Positions 29,187 through 38,235 of a stretch of DNA of 64,000 bases are shown piece by piece. Source of the stretch: Treponema sp. (lineage in GTDB: Bacteria > Spirochaetota > Spirochaetia > Treponematales > Treponemataceae); NCBI GenBank assembly GCA_017940005.1, contig JAGAZO010000008.1, positions 181,056-245,055 of the forward strand, read 5' to 3'. The translations under genes were made by a program, and so were the position numbers. Each line of letters opens with the position of its first letter. Within the stretch, counting starts at the first letter, position 1. The notes beneath the pieces were generated by a model. The model ran no database searches, had not been told where the DNA came from, and was given only the letters and a program-made list of their open reading frames with translations.

Positions 29187-31055
29187 GTGAACATTTCCGC
29201 AGTACAAAAAAAATTATTAAAAAAATATGGCGACACTGTGTCCGCGCGCTTTGAAAACAAAAGCATTGTTGTCTCGGGCATGCTCGATTCGTGGGAGGCG
29301 ATTATCGATGCATGCAGAATGTGCGTTGTGCGACAAAAGCAGCCTCGCGCAGTTCACGTTGTGAACAATATTTCGCTTCGCGGCGTACAGTTTCCGCGCA
29401 TGAAAACGCCGCCGTTTTTTGACAACGCACTTGACGGTCAAACGCCTGATGTGCTCGTCATAGGCGCAGGCATATCGGGTGCGAGCATTGCGCGCGAGTT
29501 GACAAAGTGGAAACTCAACGTGCTGCTCGTCGATAAGGAAGCAGATGTCGCATTGCATGCTTCGGGCAGGAACGACGGAGAAGTGCATCCGGGCGTCGAT
29601 TTGCGTAAGGGCTCTCTCAAGCAGCATTACGTGCTGCGGGGCAATGCCATGTACGAGCGCGTGTGCAACGAGCTTTCAGTACCGTTTAAACGATGCGGGC
29701 AGTATGTGGGATTTTTTGAGCGCGCCGCGTTTGTGCCCGCGCTTTTGTATGTGCTGCATCGAAAATATCTGTGCGGTGTGAGAGATACAAAATTGATAAG
29801 CGGCAAGGCGTTTCATAACGCTGAACCGTATGCAGATGCGCGCATTAAATTTGCAATGTATAATCCGAGCGCGGGTTGCGTGTGTCCCTATGGTCTTACT
29901 ATCGCATATGCGGAGAATGCAGCTGCAAACGGCGCGCGCATTTCTTTGCAGACGGCAGTGCTCGGCATGGAAGTTGTTGACGGTATCATCATGAGCGTTG
30001 TAACGAATCGCGGCACAGTCCGTCCGAAAATAGTTATAAACGCGGCGGGCACATTTGCAGACGATGTTGCGCAGATGGCATGCGACAAATTTTTTTCAAT
30101 CCATGCACGACGCGGCACGAATTCAATCCTCGACAAAAAATCTGGTAAATTTATTAATGCAATTACCTCGTGGAAAGCGCTTAAAAATACTGCGTACACA
30201 AAAGGCGGCGGCTTGCTTCACACAGTGCACGGCAATGTGCTCGTCGGACCAGATGCAGTCGAAACATATGAAAAAGAAAATTTTGCCACAACGCAGGAAT
30301 CGATAGACACTGTCTTTGCACGGCAGTCGCGCATTTCAAAAAATGTGTCTACGTCGGCAATCATCACATATTTTACTGGCGTGCGCGCTGCAACATTTGA
30401 AGAAGATTTTATCATTGAGCGCGGCCGCTCCACGCGCAACATCATCCACTGCGCGGGAATTCAGTCGCCCGGTTTGACGACTGCTCCTGCTGTTGCGCTC
30501 GACATCGAGGCGATGGCTGTTGCCATGTTGCGCGAAAATGGCAACACGGTAGAAAAGAACAGCAGCTTTAATCCGTGCAGAAATGCGATTCCTGTTTTAC
30601 GCGAGATGAGCGATGAGGAGCGCGATAAAAAAATCAAGGAGAATCCCGACTACGGAATCATTGTATGTCGGTGTGAGGAGGTGAGCAAGGGAGAAATTAT
30701 AGATGCGCTGCGCTCGCCGCTCGGCGTTGCAACTGTTGACGCAGTAAAAAAGCGCGTACGTCCGGGAATGGGACGCTGTCAAGGTGGATTTTGCATGCCG
30801 CTCGTCGCACAAATAATAAGCGAAGAGCTGCATGTGCCGCTTGCCGCCGTGCGAAAATGCGACATCGATTCTGTGATTACGTTTGGAAGCGCAAAAGAGA
30901 ACGCGGCATCGTGCAGTGCAAAAAATGGCGTCTACGATAGTTGCGTTGCATTTGATAACGGCACTGCATTTGACAATCTTGCGTTATCTGATGACTGCAC
31001 TGCATCTGGTGGGCGGCAAAATGATAAAGCGACAGTTGGCGGAGCAGTGCTATGA
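29187..31055 (+). CDS. FAD-dependent glycerol-3-phosphate dehydrogenase-like protein with BON-like and BFD-like domains
   Basis: Likely oxidises glycerol-3-phosphate or a related alpha-hydroxy substrate. Start GTG 29187, five bases after GGAGG (29177-29181). Order: a BON-like N-terminus (KYGDTVSARFENKSIVVSG, residues ~10-60), a GlpA/DAO FAD domain from VIGAGISGASIARELT with the HASGRNDGEVHPG motif, and a C-terminal BFD-like [2Fe-2S] region with VCRCEEV and GMGRCQGGFC cysteines (about residues 490-545). The end is a low-complexity tail rich in CAS/DN. The stop overlaps the next gene as ATGA. Confidence 0.85.
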   Translation: MNISAVQKKLLKKYGDTVSARFENKSIVVSGMLDSWEAIIDACRMCVVRQKQPRAVHVVNNISLRGVQFPRMKTPPFFDNALDGQTPDVLVIGAGISGASIARELTKWKLNVLLVDKEADVALHASGRNDGEVHPGVDLRKGSLKQHYVLRGNAMYERVCNELSVPFKRCGQYVGFFERAAFVPALLYVLHRKYLCGVRDTKLISGKAFHNAEPYADARIKFAMYNPSAGCVCPYGLTIAYAENAAANGARISLQTAVLGMEVVDGIIMSVVTNRGTVRPKIVINAAGTFADDVAQMACDKFFSIHARRGTNSILDKKSGKFINAITSWKALKNTAYTKGGGLLHTVHGNVLVGPDAVETYEKENFATTQESIDTVFARQSRISKNVSTSAIITYFTGVRAATFEEDFIIERGRSTRNIIHCAGIQSPGLTTAPAVALDIEAMAVAMLRENGNTVEKNSSFNPCRNAIPVLREMSDEERDKKIKENPDYGIIVCRCEEVSKGEIIDALRSPLGVATVDAVKKRVRPGMGRCQGGFCMPLVAQIISEELHVPLAAVRKCDIDSVITFGSAKENAASCSAKNGVYDSCVAFDNGTAFDNLALSDDCTASGGRQNDKATVGGAVL

Positions 31056-32512
31056 ATGAATATGATGTCGTTGTGATTGGCGGAGGTGCGGCGGGGCTTG
31101 CTGCTGCAATTGCTGCAAAAAAGGCAGGCGCGCGCGTTTTGCTTATTGAGCGCGAACAAAGGCTTGGCGGCATTTTAAAGCAGTGCATTCACGATGGGTT
31201 TGGGCTCATTCACTTTGGCGAAAAACTTTCTGGTCCTGAATATGTAGAGCGATTTATTGCAGCGTTTAATTTGCTTGGCATAGACGCGCTCACGCATACG
31301 TTCGTCATAAATATCAGTGCGGGCGGCGCGCAAACAAGCAGTCATGTTGGCGTGCAGAAAAAAATCACCTATGTCAATAGCGGAGGCGTTGCGTCAATTT
31401 TAACAAAAGCGCTCGTGCTCGCTACAGGGTGCCGCGAGCGCACTGCGCGGCAAGTATTCATTCACGGAACGCGCCCGTCGGGGATTTTTACTGCTGGAAC
31501 TGCACAACATTTTATCAATCTACTCGGCGAACTGCCTGCAAAGCGGTGTGTCATTCTTGGAAGCGGAGACATAGGTTTGATTATGGCGCGGCGGCTCACG
31601 CTTGAAGGCGCGCAGGTGCTCGGTGTGTACGAAGCGAAAAGCGAGCCGTCGGGATTGACGCGCAACATTGTGCAGTGTCTCGAAGATTTTTCAATTCCGC
31701 TCTATCTTTCGCACACCGTGACGCGCGTCTTTGGCGACGAACGGCTGCGCGCAGTCGAGGTGTGCCGTGTTGACGAGAAGATGAAGCCGATAAAAGGCAC
31801 TGAAAAGATTATTGACTGCGATGCACTCATTCTTTCTGTAGGGCTTATTCCCGAAAACGAAATTGCTGAATCACTCGGTGTTGCGCTCGATGCGCGCACA
31901 AAAGGTCCTGCATGCGATTCCCATTTTATGACGAGCGTGCCCGGCGTATTCTCGTGCGGCAACGCGCTTCACGTAAACGATTTAGTCGACTATGTGACTG
32001 AAAGCGGCAACGCGAGTGGAAATGCCGCTGCATTGTGGGCGCGCTCTTTTTGCGCTGACACTGTACCCGCAGCCTCGCCGTTGCCTGAATATGTTCCACT
32101 CAAAGCTGATGCGAGTTTGTTGTACATGGTGCCGCAATTTCTTGAACGCAAAAATTGTGCAAATCCACTGCGTCTGTATTTTAGGACAAGTGTGCCGCGT
32201 AAAAAAACGCGCCTCGTTTTTAAATCTGGTGGCAGAGAGCTGTTTTCAAAACAGTATGCGAATGTCAAGCCACCTGAAATGGTGCGCCTTGAGATTGATG
32301 TATCGCGCCTGCATCTTGACATGTGTGATATAATAGAAGTGTCGCTTGAAAATGTCGTTGATGTTGTTGCGTGTGAAGCGAGCGTGCGACGAACGCAGCA
32401 TGACGATGTGCATGGTGCTACAGATGAAGCTGATGCGAGCAGTGGCGCGCAATCGGTGCGGGAATGCGGTGCAAATGGTGCTGTTCCAAAAGCGCACACG
32501 GAGGCTGTATGA
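31052..32512 (+). CDS. NAD(P)/FAD-dependent oxidoreductase
   Basis: A 486-residue flavoprotein starting MNEYDVVVIGGGAAGLAAA with an N-terminal FAD Rossmann fold, and a second nucleotide fold VILGSGDIGLIMARRLT (residue ~168). It has the CREAT-like ATGCRERTARQ and the C-terminal FSCGNALHVNDLVDYV FAD-contact motif. This is the partner subunit seen next to GlpA-like proteins and DUF1667 proteins. It probably passes electrons from the GlpA-like subunit. Coupled by overlap to both neighbours. Confidence 0.87.
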   Translation: MNEYDVVVIGGGAAGLAAAIAAKKAGARVLLIEREQRLGGILKQCIHDGFGLIHFGEKLSGPEYVERFIAAFNLLGIDALTHTFVINISAGGAQTSSHVGVQKKITYVNSGGVASILTKALVLATGCRERTARQVFIHGTRPSGIFTAGTAQHFINLLGELPAKRCVILGSGDIGLIMARRLTLEGAQVLGVYEAKSEPSGLTRNIVQCLEDFSIPLYLSHTVTRVFGDERLRAVEVCRVDEKMKPIKGTEKIIDCDALILSVGLIPENEIAESLGVALDARTKGPACDSHFMTSVPGVFSCGNALHVNDLVDYVTESGNASGNAAALWARSFCADTVPAASPLPEYVPLKADASLLYMVPQFLERKNCANPLRLYFRTSVPRKKTRLVFKSGGRELFSKQYANVKPPEMVRLEIDVSRLHLDMCDIIEVSLENVVDVVACEASVRRTQHDDVHGATDEADASSGAQSVRECGANGAVPKAHTEAV

Positions 32513-32910
32513 AAACAGACATAACATGCATTGTGTGTCCGAACGGCTGTGCGCTTCACGTTGAGCAAAGCGGCGGAAGCATTGTGGTGAGCGGCAACAT
32601 GTGTATGCGTGGAAAAGATTTTGCCGTTGCAGAAATCACTGCGCCCATGCGCACTATTTGCAGTACGGTGCGCACTTTGTTCAAAGACGTGCCCGTGCTT
32701 CCCGTGCGCGTTTCAAGCGATATTCCTAAAGGAAAGATATTTGACGTTATGAGAGAAATTAATAAAATCACTGTGACTGAAAAAATTGGCACGGGAGAGA
32801 CGGTTATTAAAAACGTGTGCAATCTCGGCGTTGATGTTATCGCTACGAGCAATGTACTGTGTGGATATGGCGATGAATACGGCGCAGGCAAGGCTGCGAT
32901 GAAACTATGA
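32509..32910 (+). CDS. DUF1667 protein
   Basis: A 133-residue protein starting MKTDITCIVCPNGCAL, with four conserved cysteines (CIVC, GC, GNMC) that suggest a small iron-sulfur or zinc site, then a globular domain (VRTLFKDVPVLPVRVSSD region). This family is almost always encoded beside the GlpA-like and FAD oxidoreductase genes. The ATG overlaps the upstream TGA by four bases. Confidence 0.87.
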   Translation: MKTDITCIVCPNGCALHVEQSGGSIVVSGNMCMRGKDFAVAEITAPMRTICSTVRTLFKDVPVLPVRVSSDIPKGKIFDVMREINKITVTEKIGTGETVIKNVCNLGVDVIATSNVLCGYGDEYGAGKAAMKL

Positions 32911-33001
32911 TATGTATTGCCCCTGCTTTGCGTTTAAGCAAACGCACGCGGAGACACAATGAAGTGGTGCATTATTTTATGTTTATTTGTAGGAGCAAAT
33001 T

Positions 33002-34741
33002 ATGAGCAAACCGTATAGAGATTTTGAGCCTGCATGGGTAAAGACGCCTGCGCCTAAAGACAGCTATCGCTCGATTTTCCGCTGGGGCGACCCCGACTAT
33101 GTGAAGTATCCTAAAGAGCGACTGTACAAATTGATGAAAGAAAAATTTGCGATGACAGACAGCGACTTTGAGCAGTACGACGGCTCAATAGGCATGGAAA
33201 AAGTGGAGCTTGCCAAGCAGCCAAAGATTGATAAAAAACATATTGCCGCGTTGAAGCGTATTGTAGGAAGCGGTGCTGTGTCTACGAGCGACTATGACCG
33301 CCTTGCAGTTGCATACGGCAAGACAGGCTACGATGAGCTACGGCTTCGACGCCACGAGTTTGATTCGCTTCCCGATGTTGTCGTCTATCCTGATACGAGC
33401 GAGCATGTGGAAAAAATCGTAGCGTATGCGGTAAAGCATAAAATCCCGCTGTATGTGTATGGTGGCGGTTCGAGCGTTACGCGCGGCGTTGAGCCGGTGA
33501 AAGGCGGCATTTCGCTCGACATGCGCAGACGTTTCAACAAAATTATTAATTTCAATGAGACAGACCAGACGATTACAGTACAGGCTGGCATGAGCGGTCC
33601 CGATTTGGAAAGCGCGCTCAACAATGCCGAGAAGCAGTTTGGCGCAAAACGCGCGTACACGTGCGGCCACTTTCCGCAGTCATTTGAGTATTCGAGCGTC
33701 GGCGGCTGGGTTGTGACGCGCGGAGCAGGACAGAACAGCACGTACTACGGCTGCATTTCAGACATTGTGCTTTCGCAAAAATACGCCACGCCAATCGGCA
33801 CGATTCAGACGAGCTGCTATCCGCGCGAAGCGACAGGGCCTAACTTAAATCAAATCATGATGGGAAGCGAAGGAACGTTTGGCGTGCTCACTGAAGTGAC
33901 GCTCAAAGTGTTTCGCTACATGCCTGAAAATCGCAAGCGTTTTTCATATATCTTCAAGGACTGGAAAACGGCGCGCGACGCTGCACGAGAGATGATGCAG
34001 TGCGAGGCAGGCTATTCATCTGTGTTCCGCCTTTCTGACCCTGAAGAGACAAATCTCATGCTGCGGCTGTACAATGTTGATGAAACACCGCTTTGGCAAT
34101 TATTAAATATTGCAGGCTACAAAGATATGGAACGCTGTCTCTTTCTCGGATTTACTGATGGCGAAAAAGGATTTTCAAAAAACGTTGCAAAAAATATTAA
34201 GAAGATTGCGCGTCAGCACAGAGGCATGAGCCTTACGTCGTTTGTGACAAAGAGCTGGGAAAAAGGCAGATTCACTGATCCGTATCTTCGCGACACGCTG
34301 CTTGACTTTGGCATTATGACAGACACGCTTGAATGTACGGTAAACTGGTCGAACATGGAGCGCGTGCACGAAGAAGTGCGCAATGTGTGCCATGCGCTTC
34401 CCAACACGATTGTGACGACGCACATGTCGCACTGCTATCCGCAGGGCGCAAATTTGTATTTTATCTTCATCACGCGCATGGACAGCCCAAAGGAATTCAA
34501 ACGCTATCACGCCACGATTATGGACGCCATTCAAAAATCAGGCGCGTCTATGAGCCATCACCACGGCATTGGAAAGATGTTTGCGCCGTGGCTCGAAGGA
34601 CAGCTGGGGCGCAATGAGTATGGCGTGTTCAAAGCGCTCAAAAATTATTTTGACAAAACGTATGTGATGAATCCGGGCGGCACGCTCGGTTTGGACTTGA
34701 AAGAAAAAGACAAGCGGTTTTTACGGAGCGACATACAGTAG
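33002..34741 (+). CDS. FAD-binding oxidase, alkyldihydroxyacetonephosphate synthase-like
   Basis: A 579-residue protein with an N-terminal region, a PCMH-type FAD-binding domain (PDVVVYPDTSEHVEKIV, then YGGGSSVTRGVEP; residues ~120-300) and a C-terminal FAD-linked oxidase domain with the HHH motif SHHHGIGK (residue ~520). Architecture matches AGPS-like and D-lactate/glycolate oxidase-like enzymes; AGPS itself makes ether lipid precursors. Substrate cannot be told. GGAGC precedes the ATG. It is ten bases upstream of the kinase. Confidence 0.83.
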   Translation: MSKPYRDFEPAWVKTPAPKDSYRSIFRWGDPDYVKYPKERLYKLMKEKFAMTDSDFEQYDGSIGMEKVELAKQPKIDKKHIAALKRIVGSGAVSTSDYDRLAVAYGKTGYDELRLRRHEFDSLPDVVVYPDTSEHVEKIVAYAVKHKIPLYVYGGGSSVTRGVEPVKGGISLDMRRRFNKIINFNETDQTITVQAGMSGPDLESALNNAEKQFGAKRAYTCGHFPQSFEYSSVGGWVVTRGAGQNSTYYGCISDIVLSQKYATPIGTIQTSCYPREATGPNLNQIMMGSEGTFGVLTEVTLKVFRYMPENRKRFSYIFKDWKTARDAAREMMQCEAGYSSVFRLSDPEETNLMLRLYNVDETPLWQLLNIAGYKDMERCLFLGFTDGEKGFSKNVAKNIKKIARQHRGMSLTSFVTKSWEKGRFTDPYLRDTLLDFGIMTDTLECTVNWSNMERVHEEVRNVCHALPNTIVTTHMSHCYPQGANLYFIFITRMDSPKEFKRYHATIMDAIQKSGASMSHHHGIGKMFAPWLEGQLGRNEYGVFKALKNYFDKTYVMNPGGTLGLDLKEKDKRFLRSDIQ

Positions 34742-34750
34742 GAGGGCAGC

Positions 34751-36304
34751 ATGCAGGATGAACACGTAGTGCTCGTTTTTGATGTGGGAACGCAGAGCGC
34801 GCGCGCAATGCTTGTGAACAGCAACGGTGAAACGCTCGGCAAATGCAAAAAGGCATACGACAAGCCGTACTGGTCTGATGCTGTCGATTGGGCGGAACAA
34901 GACGCCGACTTTTATTATGACTGCATGTGCGAGGCGGCCCAGGCATGCAAAGCGCAGTTTCCTGACGCGTGGAAAAAAATTGAGGCTGTTTCGTTTACGA
35001 CAATCCGCGATACTGTCATTTGCGTGGACAAAAATGGAACGCCACTGCGTCCTGCAATCGTGTGGCTCGACAAGCGCATGGCAAAAGGCAAGCCGCAATT
35101 TTCGCCGCCGCTCAAAGCAGCCCTCAAAGCGATTGGCATGGAGAGCACGGTAAACGTGCAGTACGCAAAATCGCATTCAAACTGGATACGCGAGGAAGAG
35201 CCTGATGTATGGGTAAAGACGCACAAGTTTTTGCTTTTGAGCGGTTACCTCATCTTTAAGATGACCGGTGTTTTCGCAGATGCCGATGCTGCTCTTATCG
35301 GACACATTCCGTTCAACAACAAAAAACGCGCGTGGGACAAGCCGAGCGCGCTCACGTTTTCCGTGTTTCCGCTTGAACGAGAAAAGATGTGCAGCGTTGT
35401 GAAAAGCGGCTGCATCGCAGGATATATCACGGAGAAAATGGCGGCAGACAGCGGCCTTGAAAAAGGCTTGCCCGTATATGCGACTGGCAGCGACAAAGCG
35501 TGCGAAGTGCTCGGTCTCGGCTGCATTGAAGAAGATAAAGCTGCAATCGGGCTTGGCACAACTGCAACGATAACGTACATGTCTCCCAAGTACGTGGAGC
35601 CTGAGCGGTTCATTCCCGCGTATGCCGCATGCGTGCCAAACTGCTGGAATCCCGAAATACAGATTTACCGCGGCTACTGGCTCATCTCGTGGTTCAAAAA
35701 AGAATTTGCTGCAAAAGAAGTTGTCGAGGCGGAAAAGCGCGGCGTGCGCCCCGAGCAGCTTTTGGACGACGAGCTCAAATCTATTCCCGCAGGGTGCGAC
35801 GGGCTTTTGTTCCAGCCGTACTTTACGCCGAACGTCACCATGCCCACGGCGCGCGGTGCAATGATTGGGTTTTCAGACGTGCACACGAGATTGCATTTAT
35901 ACCGCGCAATAGTGGAGGGAATAAACTTTGCGCTCATCGACGGCATGAAGACGATTGAAAAGCGCACGGGCAAAAAGTTTACGTCTGTGACGCTCGGCGG
36001 AGGTGGTTCGCAGAGTGACGAGATTTGCCAAATCACCGCAGACATGTTTGCGCTTCCTGTCATTCGCACACACGAGTTTGAGGCGACGGGCATAGGTTGC
36101 GCGCTCACTGCGTTTGTCGGCATGGGCGTGTTCAGCGACTACAAGGCTGCCGTGAGCAAAATGGTGCGCGTTGAAAACGTGTTCGAGCCTCGTCAAGAGT
36201 TTGTTAAGATATACAGCGACCTCTACAACAACGTGTACAAAAAAATCTACGGGCGGCTTTTGCCGCTTTACAATACGTTGCGCGACATATATCACACGGC
36301 GTAA
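34751..36304 (+). CDS. FGGY-family carbohydrate kinase
   Basis: A 517-residue sugar/polyol kinase with the ATP-site start VLVFDVGTQSARAML, the substrate-side segment WLDKRM, and the FGGY C-terminal signature ALIDGMKTIEKRTGKKFTSVTLGGGGSQSDEI (about residues 395-425). Family members phosphorylate glycerol, xylulose, erythritol and others; nothing visible fixes which. Its position after a G3P-dehydrogenase-like set suggests glycerol or a related polyol. AGGAGG precedes the ATG. Confidence 0.85.
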   Translation: MQDEHVVLVFDVGTQSARAMLVNSNGETLGKCKKAYDKPYWSDAVDWAEQDADFYYDCMCEAAQACKAQFPDAWKKIEAVSFTTIRDTVICVDKNGTPLRPAIVWLDKRMAKGKPQFSPPLKAALKAIGMESTVNVQYAKSHSNWIREEEPDVWVKTHKFLLLSGYLIFKMTGVFADADAALIGHIPFNNKKRAWDKPSALTFSVFPLEREKMCSVVKSGCIAGYITEKMAADSGLEKGLPVYATGSDKACEVLGLGCIEEDKAAIGLGTTATITYMSPKYVEPERFIPAYAACVPNCWNPEIQIYRGYWLISWFKKEFAAKEVVEAEKRGVRPEQLLDDELKSIPAGCDGLLFQPYFTPNVTMPTARGAMIGFSDVHTRLHLYRAIVEGINFALIDGMKTIEKRTGKKFTSVTLGGGGSQSDEICQITADMFALPVIRTHEFEATGIGCALTAFVGMGVFSDYKAAVSKMVRVENVFEPRQEFVKIYSDLYNNVYKKIYGRLLPLYNTLRDIYHTA

Positions 36305-36393
36305 TATACATAGCAGGTTATCTCCTTGCTAAAAATAACAAAATATTATATATTGATAACTAAATTGGTCATACATTACCAAGTGAATAAACT

Positions 36394-37494
36394 ATGAAAA
36401 ACATGTTTTTTGTCTCATTGCTTTTTATTGCAGTGTTGTTTACAGCTTATTTTACTGGATGCCCTGCCGCATCGCAAACGGTAACCACGCCATCTGACGA
36501 TACGGGAAAAACACAGCGTGGGAATAACGGTATTTCTATTGGCGCATCAGGTTTTGTCATTGAAGGAAATACGCTCAAAAAATACAACGGAACAGACGAG
36601 ACGGTCATCGTTCCCGATATGGTGAACGTTATCGGTGAAAAAGCTTTTTGGGGCAATACGACAGCAAAGCGTATCGTGCTTCCGCCAAGTCTTGAAGAAA
36701 TTGGTGAAGATGCATTTGCTCACACAAAGCTGTCCGTCATCACTATTCCGAAGTCGGTCACTAAAATAGGAGGCTGGGCGTTTTTTTGCTCCGCTGTAGA
36801 AAAAATCACATTTGAGGCGGACTCTGCGCTTGTGGCTATCCCCGAATCATTTTGCCAGCAATGTAAAGCGCTCACAGAAGTGACGCTTCCTGAAAAATTG
36901 GAGTCTATCGGCACGCAGGCATTTGACGAGTGTGCGTCGCTTGCAGCGATACAGCTTCCCGATTCAATACACACAATCGGGAATGAAGCGTTTCGTGAGA
37001 CGGCTCTTGCAACGGTAACATTGCCCGCAAATGTGCAGGTGCTTGGAGCGAGGGCATTTTATAAAAATGAAAAACTGACAGCGGTCAAGGCATCGCATGT
37101 TTCTGTACAGGATGATTGGAAAGCGAGTCTGGATGACAACGGCGTGCAGTCGTATTGCTTTTCAGATAATCCTCGCTTGACTGAAGTAGAGCTTCCCGAC
37201 CGTGTGACGCATTTGAAAGAAGGGTGCTTGTTGGGAATGGCACAGTTGCGTAAAGTTGTATTGCCGTCTTCTGTTGCAGACATCGGTGAACGAGTGGTGG
37301 CAGGCAGTGCCCGTTTGAAAGTGCACGTAAAGCAGCCAGACCCATCACGCATAGCAGTAAAGGTCAAAACGAACGATTCATTCTTTGAGAGGGAAAGCGG
37401 ATTTTCACTCGTCGTTCCGAGCGGCAAAGGAGATGCTTTCAAAGAAGCTTCAGGTTGGAAAGAGTATAAGGATTATATAAACGAAGAATCATAA
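36394..37494 (+). CDS. BspA/TpLRR-type leucine-rich repeat lipoprotein
   Basis: A 366-residue predicted lipoprotein (MKNMFFVSLLFIAVLFTAYFTGC; Cys 23 is the lipobox). After a short spacer come LRR_5 (TpLRR) repeats of about 23 residues, with units such as IGEKAFWGNT, IGEDAFAHT, IGGWAFFCS, IGTQAFDEC and IGNEAFRET. Such proteins bind host or bacterial surfaces. A terminator follows at 37539-37563. It lies at the left border of the AT-rich cassette island. Confidence 0.9.
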   Translation: MKNMFFVSLLFIAVLFTAYFTGCPAASQTVTTPSDDTGKTQRGNNGISIGASGFVIEGNTLKKYNGTDETVIVPDMVNVIGEKAFWGNTTAKRIVLPPSLEEIGEDAFAHTKLSVITIPKSVTKIGGWAFFCSAVEKITFEADSALVAIPESFCQQCKALTEVTLPEKLESIGTQAFDECASLAAIQLPDSIHTIGNEAFRETALATVTLPANVQVLGARAFYKNEKLTAVKASHVSVQDDWKASLDDNGVQSYCFSDNPRLTEVELPDRVTHLKEGCLLGMAQLRKVVLPSSVADIGERVVAGSARLKVHVKQPDPSRIAVKVKTNDSFFERESGFSLVVPSGKGDAFKEASGWKEYKDYINEES

Positions 37495-37538
37495 AAGCAC
37501 ATGGATTGTATCAGCATAAATAAAGTACTGTTCATGCT

Positions 37539-37563
37539 GCCTGTCGCAGACGGGCGTTTTTTA
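37539..37563 (+). terminator. Rho-independent terminator after the LRR gene
   Basis: Stem GCCTGTC (37539-37545) with GACGGGC (37549-37555), then GTTTTTTA. A 40-codon frame over it (37501-37623) is therefore probably not a gene. Confidence 0.8.
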
Positions 37564-37704
37564 TGGCTGGTGACTATTGCGTCTGTTGCGTATTTCCTTG
37601 TCGTGGGGCAAGTGGAGTTGTAAGTCCGTTTGATAGATTGTGATTTTTTTCTACTTCTCTACTTTGTTGCTTATGGAGTTTTGAAAAACTAGTGAAATTG
37701 TCGA

Positions 37705-38055
37705 TTAGTCTCTGTTTTTTTTCAAGTAATTTTTCAGATTAGATTTTATTTTTTTCCAAATGTCAGACATTCTAGAAAAAAAAGGTTTCAATCTTTCCCA
37801 ATCTAATTCGTAGCCATAGGAATGACGGAACACATGTCTGAATCCTAAATATTCTTTTAAAGGTTCTATGAGTTCCTTTTGCAACGCAGCTTTTCTTGTC
37901 CTTGTTTCTTCAAACATAGAATAAAAAAGTTCTGAATGCCACATAGTGCTTGTTAGAAGTTTTTCATCTGTAGCTTTATGAATCAACTTGAAAATACTTT
38001 CCAACCTATTGTAATATGAATTTTCGTTTAAGAAGACGAATTTTAAATGTAGCAA
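37705..38055 (-). pseudogene. HepT-like ribonuclease toxin, probably truncated at the N-terminus
   Basis: The 116-residue frame contains the signature RHVFRHSYGYELDW (R-x4-H-x-Y) of HepT-like ribonuclease toxins, and upstream LESIFKLIHKA and WHSELFYSMFEE as in this group. The frame continues upstream without ATG to about 38152, but the upstream residues (KSVSIKTLQLNLTQ) do not look like HepT, and a TTG at 38055 is the only standard start. No MntA-like nucleotidyltransferase partner is nearby. It is on the opposite strand to the cassettes, at the left end of the island. I call it a remnant. Confidence 0.6.
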
Positions 38056-38193
38056 GCTTTTAAGTGAATCAGCATAAAATATTTGATAATTATATCTAAA
38101 TGTGATATTATCTTGAGTTAAGTTAAGCTGTAATGTTTTTATACTGACAGATTTTGATAGGATAAAGATTTACGACGGATACGGCGAAGATAT

Positions 38194-38220
38194 GTTAGGT
38201 TGATGCCCGCACTGGGGCGC
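38194..38220 (+). other. Half attC/attI-like core GTTAGGT and first cassette head
   Basis: GTTAGGT at 38194-38200 matches the integron core GTTRRRY and is followed by the head TGATGCCCGCACTGGGGCGC. No matching left half (an -AAC core) is found upstream, so this may be an attI-like site or the right half of a disrupted attC. Confidence 0.6.
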
Positions 38221-38235
38221 TAGGAAGGAGAAAAA

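Noticed and set aside
37501..37623. 40-codon frame after the LRR gene
   Set aside because: It covers a clear terminator hairpin and has no ribosome-binding site.
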